Part shown: in pieces, positions 23,606 through 31,180 of the stretch | How positions within the stretch are numbered: position 1 is the first letter of the stretch | Layout: the number at the start of each line of letters is the position of its first letter | The notes under the pieces: generated by a model | What the model was told of the DNA's origin: nothing | Database searches by the model: none | The model's input: only the letters and a program-made list of their open reading frames with translations | Assembly (NCBI GenBank): GCA_001871815.1 | Contig: MNVP01000085.1 | Coordinates: 1 to 35,115, forward strand | Source: Candidatus Omnitrophica bacterium CG1_02_40_15 | GTDB lineage: Bacteria > Omnitrophota > Gorgyraeia > Gorgyraeales > Gorgyraeaceae | Direction: 5' to 3' | DNA length: 35,115 bases | Position numbers and translations under genes: made by a program

Positions 23606-26062
23606 TTATTTTAATACAAGCTTCCCGTTCTCTGCAGTCACCTTTACAGGTTTCCCTTTTTCAAAACGTTTTGAGATAATTTCCTCTGCCAAAGGATCTT
23701 CCAGAAATCTTTGTATAGTACGCTTCAAAGGCCTTACGCCAAAAATAGGGTCAAAACCTTTCTCTATCAAAAAGTCTTTTGCCGACTGGTCAAGGCTTAT
23801 ATCCACAGACTGCTCTTTCAGCCTGGCCTTAACCTCTTCCATCTCTATTTCTATAATCTTATAGAGATCCTCTTTTGTAAGCGGATGGAATACTATTATA
23901 TCGTCAATCCTGTTTAAAAATTCAGGTTTAAATGTTTTTTTAACCTGATCCAGAAGCCTTTCTTTCATATCCTTGTAAGTGACTTCCTGGGATTCTGATT
24001 TAAAACCAAGGGAACCCTGTTTCCTGAATATCTCTGCTCCAACATTGGATGTCATGATAAGTATTGTATTTCTAAAGTCCACTTTTCTGCCGAAACTATC
24101 TGTAAGGCGCCCGTCTTCCAGAACCTGAAGCAGTATATTAAACACATCAGGGTGAGCCTTTTCTATTTCATCCAAAAGTACGACTGAGTAAGGCCTGCGC
24201 CTGACTTTTTCTGTAAGCTGTCCGCCTTCTTCATAGCCTACATATCCGGGAGGCGCTCCTACAAGCCTCGACACATTAAATTTTTCCATGTACTCAGACA
24301 TATCAAGTTGTATGAGCGCATCTTCATTGCCGAACATGAATTCTGCAAGGACTCGCCCCAAATGGGTTTTGCCTACGCCTGTAGGCCCAAGGAATATAAA
24401 AGAGCCTATCGGCTTCTTTGGATCCTTTATGCCCGCGCGCGAACGCCTGACTGCATGGGCAATAGCGCTTATAGGCTCATCCTGGCCAATTACCCTATTG
24501 TGCAGCTCTTCTTCCATCTTCATAAGCCTTTCAGACTCTTTTTCTTCAAGCCTGAAAATGGGTATGCCTGTCCATTTTGAAACTATATTGGCGATCATTT
24601 CTTCGTCAACCTTTGGCCTGGCTTCCATCCTGGATTTTTTCCATTCCTCGCGCGTCTTGTCTAGCCTTAGCCTGGCTTTCTTCTCCTCATCCCTCAGATT
24701 AGCGGCTTTTTCAAAATCCTGGTTTTTTATCGCAGAATCTTTTTCTTTATGGATATTCTCTATCTCGCTCTCCATATCCTTTATTTCCTTAGGAGCAGTC
24801 ATAATGGAAAGCCTGGCCTTTGCGCCTGCTTCATCTATCAAGTCTATAGCCTTGTCAGGTAAAAACCTTCCTGCGATATACCTGTCCGAAAATTTGGCTG
24901 CAGCATCTACCGCAGAATCCGTAATCTCAACTCTATGATGAGCTTCATACCTGTCCCTGAGGCCTTTTAGTATTTCCACTGTTTCATTGACACTGGGAGG
25001 TTCAACCATAATTGTCTGAAAACGCCTTTCAAGCGCAGCGTCTTTTTCTATGTGTTTTCTGTACTCATCCAAGGTAGTTGCTCCTATACACTGTATCTCG
25101 CCTCTTGAAAGAGCGGGTTTCAGTATATTTGAAGCGTCTATTGCGCCTTCTGCGCCTCCGGCCCCAACCAGAGTGTGTAATTCATCAATAAAAATAATCA
25201 CATTTTCAGACCTCTTTATCTCATCCATTACTGCTTTTATTCTCTCTTCAAACTGGCCTCTATATTTTGTGCCAGCTACCATAAGCGCAAGATCCAGGAT
25301 TATCACCTTTTTATCCTTTAATATTTCAGGCACATCGCCTTTCACTATATTTTGCGCAAGGCCCTCTACTATTGCTGTTTTCCCGACACCTGCCTCGCCT
25401 AAGAGCACTGGATTATTTTTTGTGCGCCTTGAAAGTATCTGGATAACCCTTTCTATTTCGTTCTCTCTCCCTATTACAGGGTCTAATTTATTGTCGCGCG
25501 CAAGTTGAGTCAGGTTTCTGCCAAACGCGTCAAGCGCAGGAGTTCTAGAGCCTGTTCTCTGCTGCGAAGCATGGCCTGCTACTTGAGCCTGTCCTTGCTG
25601 ATGGCCTCCGAAACCAGGCTGCATGTTAGAGCCTAAAAGCTCTGCTATCTCTTCTCTAACTTTATTCAGATCAAGCCCAAGATTTACCAGCACCTGAGAC
25701 GCAACGCCTTCACCCTCTCTTATAAGGCCTAATAAAATATGCTCTGTGCCTATATAGTTATGGCCGAGAGACCTTGCCTCTTCGCTTGAAAGCTCTATGA
25801 CTTTTTTAGCTGTAGGAGTGAAAGGTATGTCCCCTGAGACAACTGTAGGCGGGCCTGGTTTCACAATCTTTTCTATCTCCATCCTTATCTGCTGTAGATT
25901 TAGGCCCATTTTTTGAAGCACGACTGCAGCCACGCCTTCCCCTTCTCTTAAAAGCCCAAGCAATATATGCTCAGTGCCTATATAATCGTGATTAAACCTC
26001 TTCGCCTCTTCTTTTGCTAAAAGTATGACTTTCCTCGCGCGTTCTGTGAATCTGTTGAACAT
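23606..26062 (-). CDS. clpC: ATP-dependent Clp protease ATP-binding subunit ClpC
   Basis: Hsp100 unfoldase that feeds ClpP and, with McsB, degrades arginine-phosphorylated proteins. ATG 26062 with GGAGGG seven bases upstream gives 818 residues (a TTG at 26068 is less likely). Domains: double Clp N repeats (about 1-145, each with HDYIGTEHILLGL or HNYIGTEHILLGL), a Gln/Gly-rich linker, AAA-1 with GEAGVGKT, a middle region with UVR-like coiled coil (about 420-475), AAA-2 with GPTGVGKTH, and a ClpP-docking loop GSLGFK. No clpP is in the window. Directly downstream of mcsA-mcsB. Confidence 0.97.
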   Translation of the reverse strand: MFNRFTERARKVILLAKEEAKRFNHDYIGTEHILLGLLREGEGVAAVVLQKMGLNLQQIRMEIEKIVKPGPPTVVSGDIPFTPTAKKVIELSSEEARSLGHNYIGTEHILLGLIREGEGVASQVLVNLGLDLNKVREEIAELLGSNMQPGFGGHQQGQAQVAGHASQQRTGSRTPALDAFGRNLTQLARDNKLDPVIGRENEIERVIQILSRRTKNNPVLLGEAGVGKTAIVEGLAQNIVKGDVPEILKDKKVIILDLALMVAGTKYRGQFEERIKAVMDEIKRSENVIIFIDELHTLVGAGGAEGAIDASNILKPALSRGEIQCIGATTLDEYRKHIEKDAALERRFQTIMVEPPSVNETVEILKGLRDRYEAHHRVEITDSAVDAAAKFSDRYIAGRFLPDKAIDLIDEAGAKARLSIMTAPKEIKDMESEIENIHKEKDSAIKNQDFEKAANLRDEEKKARLRLDKTREEWKKSRMEARPKVDEEMIANIVSKWTGIPIFRLEEKESERLMKMEEELHNRVIGQDEPISAIAHAVRRSRAGIKDPKKPIGSFIFLGPTGVGKTHLGRVLAEFMFGNEDALIQLDMSEYMEKFNVSRLVGAPPGYVGYEEGGQLTEKVRRRPYSVVLLDEIEKAHPDVFNILLQVLEDGRLTDSFGRKVDFRNTILIMTSNVGAEIFRKQGSLGFKSESQEVTYKDMKERLLDQVKKTFKPEFLNRIDDIIVFHPLTKEDLYKIIEIEMEEVKARLKEQSVDISLDQSAKDFLIEKGFDPIFGVRPLKRTIQRFLEDPLAEEIISKRFEKGKPVKVTAENGKLVLK

Positions 26063-26078
26063 GATCAAACCCTCCTTA

Positions 26079-26138
26079 TAGCGTTTAGCGTATAGCGGAT
26101 AGGAAAACTATACGCTAAACGCTATACGCTATCCGCTA
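26079..26138. repeat. Family A heptad hairpin A6 (mcsB-clpC gap)
   Basis: Left: TAGCGTT, TAGCGTA, TAGCGGA, TAG (26079-26102). Loop GAAAA. Right: CTA, TACGCTA, AACGCTA, TACGCTA, TCCGCTA (26108-26138). Here the mcsB stop (TAA, 26147-26149) lies just outside the element. Confidence 0.93.
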
Positions 26139-26146
26139 ATCATTTA

Positions 26147-27196
26147 TTACTTCCCCAACTTCTCCCTGATTATCTCCGCCCTTTTAACGTCTCTTTGATT
26201 AGGGCTGAGTTTTTTCTTTTCCAGTTTTTGAAGGTGCGCAGGCTGAGTTATCACAAAAAGTTCATTAATAAGAGTCCTGTCTGCCTGTTTTATTACGCCT
26301 AAATCAACTCCCAGCCTTGCAAGCGAAAGAAGATTTATGGTCTCTGTGCTTGTTATTATATGGGCGCTTTTCAATGTCCCATATGCCCTCCATATCCTGT
26401 CTTCCAAGGCTTCTCTATTTTGCGAAAGAAGCGTTTCTCTAGCGCTTTGTTCGTGATCGACTATCTGTTTTATAATCCTATCTATGTTATCGATTATATC
26501 GTCCTCTTTAGGGCCCAGAGAAACCTGGTTTGATATCTGGAAAAAATTACCGCTCGCCTCCGTACCCTCCCCGTATAGGCCGCGCGCAGTCAGACTTAAT
26601 TTTGTAATAGCCTGCAGCACTTTTCCGATCTGTTTCGTCATTACAAGCGACGGCAAATGCAGCATTACAGATGCCCTCATGCCGGTCCCTGTATTTGTAG
26701 GGCAGGCTGTGAGGTAGCCGAAATCCATGGAATACGCAAAATCCAGGGAATTCCCTAATTCAGTATCTATGTCATTTATTATCTGCCATGCATCTTTTAA
26801 ATTAAAACCTGATTTCATGACCTGCATGCGCAGGTGGTCTTCTTCATTGATCATTATGCTGATGACTTCATCCTGGCCCACAGACAGGCCTTTATTTTCC
26901 GCGTCTATCATATGTTCCTTGCTCATAAGATGCCTTTCCACAAGAAATTGCTTATCTATAGAGTCCAGCTTTCCTATTTCCACAAATAATGAGTCTTTTA
27001 ATTTTTTGAGCGACAAAATACTTTCTTTTGAAGTCCAAAGGACTGCCTCCTGTTCTTTCTTGCTTGCCCAGTGAGAAAAAGGATAATTCGCAAGATTTCT
27101 TGCCAGCCTTACGCGCGAAGACATCACTATATCACAGACAGGGCCTGTGCACCTGATCCACTCGCCGGTATTATTTAAAAGATCGTCTAAGGTCAT
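26147..27196 (-). CDS. mcsB: Protein arginine kinase McsB
   Basis: Phosphorylates protein arginines, marking them for ClpC-ClpP in Gram-positive bacteria. Homologous to phosphagen kinases: VMSSRVRLARNL (about 22-33), NEEDHLRMQVM, LTACPTNTGTGMRASVMLHLP with the active-site cysteine, and LYGEGTEASGNFFQISN. ATG 27196 with GGAGGA three bases upstream gives 349 residues; the ORF extension to 27217 reads through the Shine-Dalgarno and is rejected. It lies between mcsA and clpC, each gap filled by a repeat element. No CtsR repressor gene is present. Confidence 0.96.
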   Translation of the reverse strand: MTLDDLLNNTGEWIRCTGPVCDIVMSSRVRLARNLANYPFSHWASKKEQEAVLWTSKESILSLKKLKDSLFVEIGKLDSIDKQFLVERHLMSKEHMIDAENKGLSVGQDEVISIMINEEDHLRMQVMKSGFNLKDAWQIINDIDTELGNSLDFAYSMDFGYLTACPTNTGTGMRASVMLHLPSLVMTKQIGKVLQAITKLSLTARGLYGEGTEASGNFFQISNQVSLGPKEDDIIDNIDRIIKQIVDHEQSARETLLSQNREALEDRIWRAYGTLKSAHIITSTETINLLSLARLGVDLGVIKQADRTLINELFVITQPAHLQKLEKKKLSPNQRDVKRAEIIREKLGK

Positions 27197-27208
27197 GAAT
27201 CCTCCTTC

Positions 27209-27371
27209 AATGAGCACTTGACTTACGGAACAAGCATAGCGAGTGAACGTAAGTCAATGCGCGAATTGAATCCCGCCCTTTTGAATAGCAAGTTGAGAAA
27301 AATTGCTAAAAGGGCGGGATAAATTCGGACAAATCACTTACGGAAACCATAGGTTTCCGTAAGTGATGTCC
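27209..27371. repeat. Family C modular element C2 (mcsA-mcsB gap)
   Basis: Same constant modules as C1 and C3: AATGAGCAC start, TTGACTTACG/CGTAAGTCAA hairpin, TGCGCGAATT, central CCCGCCCTTTT/AAAAGGGCGGG hairpin, then TTCGGACAAAT, a variable core CACTTACGGAAACC / GGTTTCCGTAAGTG, and ATGTCC. The last base abuts the mcsA stop codon. Confidence 0.92.
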
Positions 27372-27872
27372 TTATTTATTATTCTTCTTCTCTAATTCTC
27401 TTATCTTATCCCGCAGTTTCGCTGCTTCTTCAAAATCCTCTTTCTGTATTGCCTTCTGAAGTTTTTCCTTCAAGGCATCGAATTCATTCTTTGCCTTGAC
27501 TATCTTGACTATTTTTTTAGGGGATTTGCCATAGTGCTGCGTGGACCCGTGTATCCTTTTTAAAAGAGGGGCGAGCGCTTCTTTAAAAGCATTATAGCAT
27601 TCGCCGCAGCCAAGCCTTCCCACCTTTTTAAAATCTTCATAGGTAAGCCCACACTTAGGGCATTTAAGCTTAGGCTCTGTTTTTGTTTTATTGAACTGCG
27701 TGCCAAGATCAGCGAGGCCTGCCAAAAGATCAGAAAGCCCGAAATGGCTTTCCATTTGGGCGCCTTTTTTCTGAGCGCATTCTTCGCACAGATGCAGCTC
27801 TGTTATTTGTTCATCTATTATTTCTGTAAGATGCACTGTAGCCTGGCTCTTGCCGCATATATTGCAAACCAT
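27372..27872 (-). CDS. mcsA: McsA, activator of protein arginine kinase
   Basis: Zinc-binding partner that activates McsB. The 166 residues (ATG 27872, preceded by GGAGG) begin with a zinc ribbon CNICGKSQ and CEECAQ, then a second, CPKCG and CGECYNAF, and end with a UVR motif (EKLQKAIQKEDFEEAAKLRD) that fits its role in binding ClpC/McsB. It is the first gene of the mcsA-mcsB-clpC set here. The Firmicutes arrangement normally starts with ctsR, which is absent: the gene upstream is a branched-chain aminotransferase. Confidence 0.93.
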   Translation of the reverse strand: MVCNICGKSQATVHLTEIIDEQITELHLCEECAQKKGAQMESHFGLSDLLAGLADLGTQFNKTKTEPKLKCPKCGLTYEDFKKVGRLGCGECYNAFKEALAPLLKRIHGSTQHYGKSPKKIVKIVKAKNEFDALKEKLQKAIQKEDFEEAAKLRDKIRELEKKNNK

Positions 27873-27885
27873 TATTTCCTCCTTC

Positions 27886-28090
27886 AATGAGCACTTGACT
27901 TACGGAACAAGCATAGCGAGTGAACGTAAGTCAATGCGCGAATTGAATCCCGCCCTTTTGAATAGCAAGCTGAGAAAAATTGCTAAAAGGGCGGGATAAA
28001 TTCGGACAAATCACCCAGCACCTTTTTAATATTCAGCATCTTTTCTTTAAAAACTTTAAATACATAAAAGGTGCTGGGTGATGTCCTCAT
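27886..28090. repeat. Family C modular element C3 (ilvE-mcsA gap)
   Basis: First hairpin and central GGGCGGG hairpin match C2 almost base for base. The third hairpin keeps the ends GGACAAAT and ATGTCC but its arms are CACCCAGCACCTTTT / AAAAGGTGCTGGGTG around a ~45-base AT-rich loop. It begins right at the ilvE stop codon. Confidence 0.92.
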
Positions 28091-28963
28091 TTAATATTTT
28101 ATGCCATCCGTCTTTGTTAATTTTCTGAATTCCTTCATCAGATTTAATGTAATTTTCCCTGGTTTTCCGTCTCCGATAACCCTTTTGTCCACGCGCACAA
28201 CAGGTATGATCTCTGCCGCAGTGCCTGTAAGAAAACACTCGCTAGCCGTAAAAATATTATGCCTTGTAATTACTTCTTCTTTTACTGCCATGCCAATCTT
28301 CTTTGCAATATCCATCACGCACGCCCTTGTAATGCCTTTAAGTATCCCGAGATAAGCAGGCGGAGTGATCAGGTTATTATCTTTTATAATAAAAATATTA
28401 TCTCCTGTGCATTCTGCCACATATCCATGGGCGGTAAACATTAATGCCTCTTCATATCCGCAGTTTAATGCCTCTATTTTTGCAAGAATATTGTTAAGGT
28501 AATTCAGAGATTTAATCTGAGGATTTAATGCCTCTGGTATATTCCTTGGCGTAGGCACTGTAATAATGCTCAATCCTTCCTTGTACATCTTTTCAGGATA
28601 AAGCTTTATGTTATCTGTAATGATAATAATAGAAGCGGACTTGCACTTCCTTGGATCCAGGCCCAGATCCCCTATGCCTCTTGTAACAATAAGCCTGATA
28701 TAGGCATTGTCCAGCTGATTTAATTTAAGCGTTTCCACGATTGCCTTTATCATGTCTTCTTTGGAAAGCGAAATATTTAGCATGATGCCTTGACTAGACT
28801 CGTAAAGCCTGTCTATATGCTCCTTTAATTTAAAAATAAGCCCAGCATATGAGCGGATGCCTTCAAACACTCCGTCGCCGTACAAAAGCCCGTGGTCAAA
28901 AACAGAAATCTTTGCCTCGTTTTTCTCAAAATATTCACCATTAATATAAACCTTTAATCCCAT
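28091..28963 (-). CDS. ilvE: Branched-chain amino acid aminotransferase
   Basis: Class IV PLP aminotransferase of 290 residues. Motifs: VFDHGLLYGDGVFEGIRSY (21-39), FKLKEHIDRLY, the PLP lysine Lys151 in NPQIKSLNYLNN, ECTGDNIFII and FLTGTAAEIIPV. IlvE is the best call; D-amino acid aminotransferase of the same class is a less likely alternative because NYLNNILAKIEA and the overall pattern match the IlvE subgroup. A strong GGAGGAGAT site precedes ATG 28963. It sits between lolD and mcsA with a repeat element on each side, so it has no obvious functional neighbour. Confidence 0.92.
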   Translation of the reverse strand: MGLKVYINGEYFEKNEAKISVFDHGLLYGDGVFEGIRSYAGLIFKLKEHIDRLYESSQGIMLNISLSKEDMIKAIVETLKLNQLDNAYIRLIVTRGIGDLGLDPRKCKSASIIIITDNIKLYPEKMYKEGLSIITVPTPRNIPEALNPQIKSLNYLNNILAKIEALNCGYEEALMFTAHGYVAECTGDNIFIIKDNNLITPPAYLGILKGITRACVMDIAKKIGMAVKEEVITRHNIFTASECFLTGTAAEIIPVVRVDKRVIGDGKPGKITLNLMKEFRKLTKTDGIKY

Positions 28964-28978
28964 ATCTCCTCCTAATGT

Positions 28979-29093
28979 TCTCGACTCGCTTCGTACATTC
29001 GCTTCGCTCAGTACTTCTTTCGGTCGCTCGCTCGAACAATATTAATATTCTTCGAGCGGTCACGAGAGCATATCAAGAGAGTAGAGTCGAGAA
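28979..29093. repeat. Family D element D4 (lolD-ilvE gap)
   Basis: Bounded by TTCTCGACT and AGTCGAGAA. Core CGCTCGAACAATATTAATATTCTTCGAGCG shown as arms CGCTCGAA/TTCGAGCG. The right part is the reverse complement of the left part of D3, so the two copies lie in opposite orientation. Confidence 0.88.
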
Positions 29094-29098
29094 GTAAA

Positions 29099-29773
29099 TT
29101 ATATTATTCTCCCATCCTTCATTTCTACAATTCTATCCGCTCTTCGCGCTATTTCTTTATCGTGAGTAACAATCACAATCGCTGTTTTATTCTTTTTATT
29201 AAGATTAAACAATATATTCAATATCTCCAGGCCCATTTCAGAATCCAGGTTACCTGTAGGCTCATCGCACAAGAGCACCTTTGGATTATTTATCAAGCCC
29301 CTTGCTATAGCAACTCTCTGCTGCTCTCCTCCTGAAAGTTCGCTCGGCCTGTGGCGCATTCTTTTCCCAAGCCCTACATCTTCCAGTAAAACCTCAGCTC
29401 TATTTTTCGTCGTTCGTCGTTCGTCGTTCGTGTTTCGTATGCCTATCAGACTAGGCAGCATTACATTTTCCAATGCTGTAAAATCAGGGAGCAGGTAATA
29501 AAATTGAAATACAAATCCTATTTTTTGATTTCTAAACCTGGCTCTTTTAATATCATCCAGGCTGTAAAAATCAGAGTTGTCCAGAAATACTTTACCCGAG
29601 CTTGGCTTATCTATGCCGCCCAATATATGCAAAAGCGTTGACTTACCGGCTCCTGAAGGCCCTACAATTGTAATTACTTCATCTTTTCTTAATTCTAAGC
29701 TAACCCCCCTTAAAACATGCAGCTCTCTTTTGCCATCTTTATATATCTTATGTACATTATCAGCTCGTAACAT
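29099..29773 (-). CDS. lolD: LolD-like lipoprotein-releasing ABC ATPase
   Basis: ATPase of the LolCDE system that releases lipoproteins from the inner membrane. The 224 residues contain Walker A GPSGAGKST (38-46), the LolD/MacB-type FQFYYLLPDFTALENVMLP, signature LSGGEQQRVAIARGL and Walker B VLLCDEPTGNLD. Residues about 113-123 (RNTNDERRTTK) are encoded by a 7-bp tandem repeat and are absent from ordinary LolD. The start codon follows the A7 hairpin directly without a recognisable Shine-Dalgarno. Partner lolC is immediately upstream. Confidence 0.94.
   Translation of the reverse strand: MLRADNVHKIYKDGKRELHVLRGVSLELRKDEVITIVGPSGAGKSTLLHILGGIDKPSSGKVFLDNSDFYSLDDIKRARFRNQKIGFVFQFYYLLPDFTALENVMLPSLIGIRNTNDERRTTKNRAEVLLEDVGLGKRMRHRPSELSGGEQQRVAIARGLINNPKVLLCDEPTGNLDSEMGLEILNILFNLNKKNKTAIVIVTHDKEIARRADRIVEMKDGRII
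29407..29441. repeat. Heptad array inside lolD
   Basis: Plus strand: TCGTCGT three times, TCGTGTT, TCGTATG, all with a 7-base period. None of the three minus-strand frames across the clean units contains a stop. In the lolD frame it encodes an Asn/Asp/Arg/Thr-rich insertion. Confidence 0.88.
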
Positions 29774-29778
29774 AATAT

Positions 29779-29831
29779 TAGCGGATAGCGGATAGAAAAA
29801 CTATACGCTATACGCTCTACGCTAAACGCTA
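29779..29831. repeat. Family A heptad hairpin A7 (lolC-lolD gap)
   Basis: Left: TAGCGGA, TAGCGGA, TAG (29779-29795). Loop AAAAA. Right: CTA, TACGCTA, TACGCTC, TACGCTA, AACGCTA (29801-29831). The lolC stop lies 5 bases outside; the lolD ATG begins 6 bases beyond the other end. Confidence 0.93.
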
Positions 29832-29835
29832 TCTT

Positions 29836-31017
29836 TTACTCATATCTCAGAGCTTCCACTGGCTCCATCTTAGCTGCCTGCCATGACGGATAAAGCGTTG
29901 ATAATAAACTTATCAGTATTGCCGCAGCTATTACAATTATTGAATCCGACAGCTCCAGATTAACAGGCAGCCTGTCTATGTAATAAATGTCTTTTGGCAA
30001 TTTTATAAATTGATATGTCTTTAATAAGTAACATAGGCCAAAACCTCCTATGGCGCCAATAATCGTTCCTGCGAAACCTATCAGAAAACCATCCAGCATA
30101 AATATCTTTCTTATGCTTTTATTATTAGCTCCTATTGATTTAAGGATGCCTATATCTTTTGTCTTTTCCATAACCATCATGATGAGAGCGCTGGCTATAT
30201 TAAAGCACGCCACAACCACAATGAGCGCAAGTATTATGAACATGGTTATTTTCTCTAGTTTCAGGGCGCTGAATAGATTTTTATTCAACTCTGACCAGCT
30301 TCTTACCCAGTAATTAAACCCTATCTGCTTCTGAACATCTTTTTTTATGCGGTCTGCGCTGTTTACATCATCCACCCGCACGCCTATGCCGCCTGCTACA
30401 TTGCCGGTAGCATAAAAATTCTGGGCGCCTTCAAGATTTGTAAATATAAGGCTCATGTCATATTCAAACATGCCTGAATTAAAGACACCCGCTACTTTAA
30501 AAAGCTTTGGTTTAGGATCCGCGGCAGATATCAGGGAAATTGTATCTCCTATCCTTAAACCCAGCCTAGAAGAAAGCTCTTTTCCTATCAAGACTGTATC
30601 CTTTTTAAGATTGAGCGTTCCTGATTCCATGTATTTTTGTATATTAGTGACATCTTTTTCTCTCGCAGAGTCTATGCCTCTTAATATTACGCCAAGGACT
30701 TGTTCGTCCTGCCTTATTAGGGCCTGGCCGTTCAGAAAAGGAGAGCTTGCTTTTACGTGCTGTATCTTATTTATCTCGTTCACAAGGCCGTTATAATCAG
30801 GGATGCCGCCTTCTTTTTCAATTATTATATGCGAATTTGTGCCGACTATCTTTTCACGAAGGTCTTTGTCAAAGCCGCTCATAACAGCCAACACCACAAT
30901 AAGGGCTGTTACACCCACAGCCACGCCCATTATCGAGATAAAACTTATAATGGAGATAAATTTTTCTTTGCGCTTCGAGACTAGATATCTAAAACTAATC
31001 CACAATTCGTATGGCAT
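29836..31017 (-). CDS. lolC: LolC/LolE-like lipoprotein-releasing permease
   Basis: FtsX-fold permease of the Lol system: MPYELWISFRYL start with the conserved RYL...F.S.I motif, TM1 (about 24-47), a large periplasmic domain (about 50-245), then three TMs in the C-terminal half (about 255-285, 300-330, 355-380) and the end YPSWQAAKMEPVEALRYE. Only one permease is seen, so this is probably the homodimer-type LolC/E rather than LolC plus LolE. ATG 31017 gives 393 residues; the frame extends to 31071 but those 18 residues are read from repeat E2, so they are rejected. Confidence 0.92.
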   Translation of the reverse strand: MPYELWISFRYLVSKRKEKFISIISFISIMGVAVGVTALIVVLAVMSGFDKDLREKIVGTNSHIIIEKEGGIPDYNGLVNEINKIQHVKASSPFLNGQALIRQDEQVLGVILRGIDSAREKDVTNIQKYMESGTLNLKKDTVLIGKELSSRLGLRIGDTISLISAADPKPKLFKVAGVFNSGMFEYDMSLIFTNLEGAQNFYATGNVAGGIGVRVDDVNSADRIKKDVQKQIGFNYWVRSWSELNKNLFSALKLEKITMFIILALIVVVACFNIASALIMMVMEKTKDIGILKSIGANNKSIRKIFMLDGFLIGFAGTIIGAIGGFGLCYLLKTYQFIKLPKDIYYIDRLPVNLELSDSIIVIAAAILISLLSTLYPSWQAAKMEPVEALRYE

Positions 31018-31024
31018 CTTATAG

Positions 31025-31180
31025 TTAGCTTCCGTGTTTAATCGCGGAACCACGCGGAAGCTGGCCTTCACTTCGTTCAGGCCAGACGCTGAACTACGCG
31101 GAAATTCGAGTTCAGTTTCCGCGTTTTTCCGCGTCAGTTGCGAGTGAAACGAGCAACTGCTTCTGCGTATTTCCGCGATT
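31025..31180. repeat. Family E element E2 (lysS-lolC gap)
   Basis: Same flanks as E1 (TTTCCGCGTTTTTCCGCGT and CTTCTGCGT.TTTCCGCGAT) but a different core stem, CAGTTGC (31135-31141) / GCAACTG (31153-31159). A further hairpin CTGGCCT (31061-31067) / AGGCCAG (31079-31085) is present. It abuts the lysS stop. Confidence 0.85.

Noticed and set aside
27886..27960. Promoter in element C3 (TTGACT followed by TATGCT on the minus strand)
   Set aside because: The spacing is about 13 bases, too short, and the TTGACT belongs to a repeat hairpin arm present in all C copies.
1943..29831. Heptad arrays as a CRISPR array
   Set aside because: Units are 7 bp, directly tandem and dispersed over many loci; there are no 20-40 bp repeats with unique spacers and no cas genes.
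31018..31071. 18-residue N-terminal extension of LolC
   Set aside because: These codons are read from repeat element E2; family members begin at the MPYELWISFRYL position.
235..31180. Gap hairpins as ordinary intrinsic terminators
   Set aside because: Most lack a T-run on the minus strand and lie inside conserved or functionally linked gene sets. Only the structure at 32940-32979 has the stem plus T-run form.
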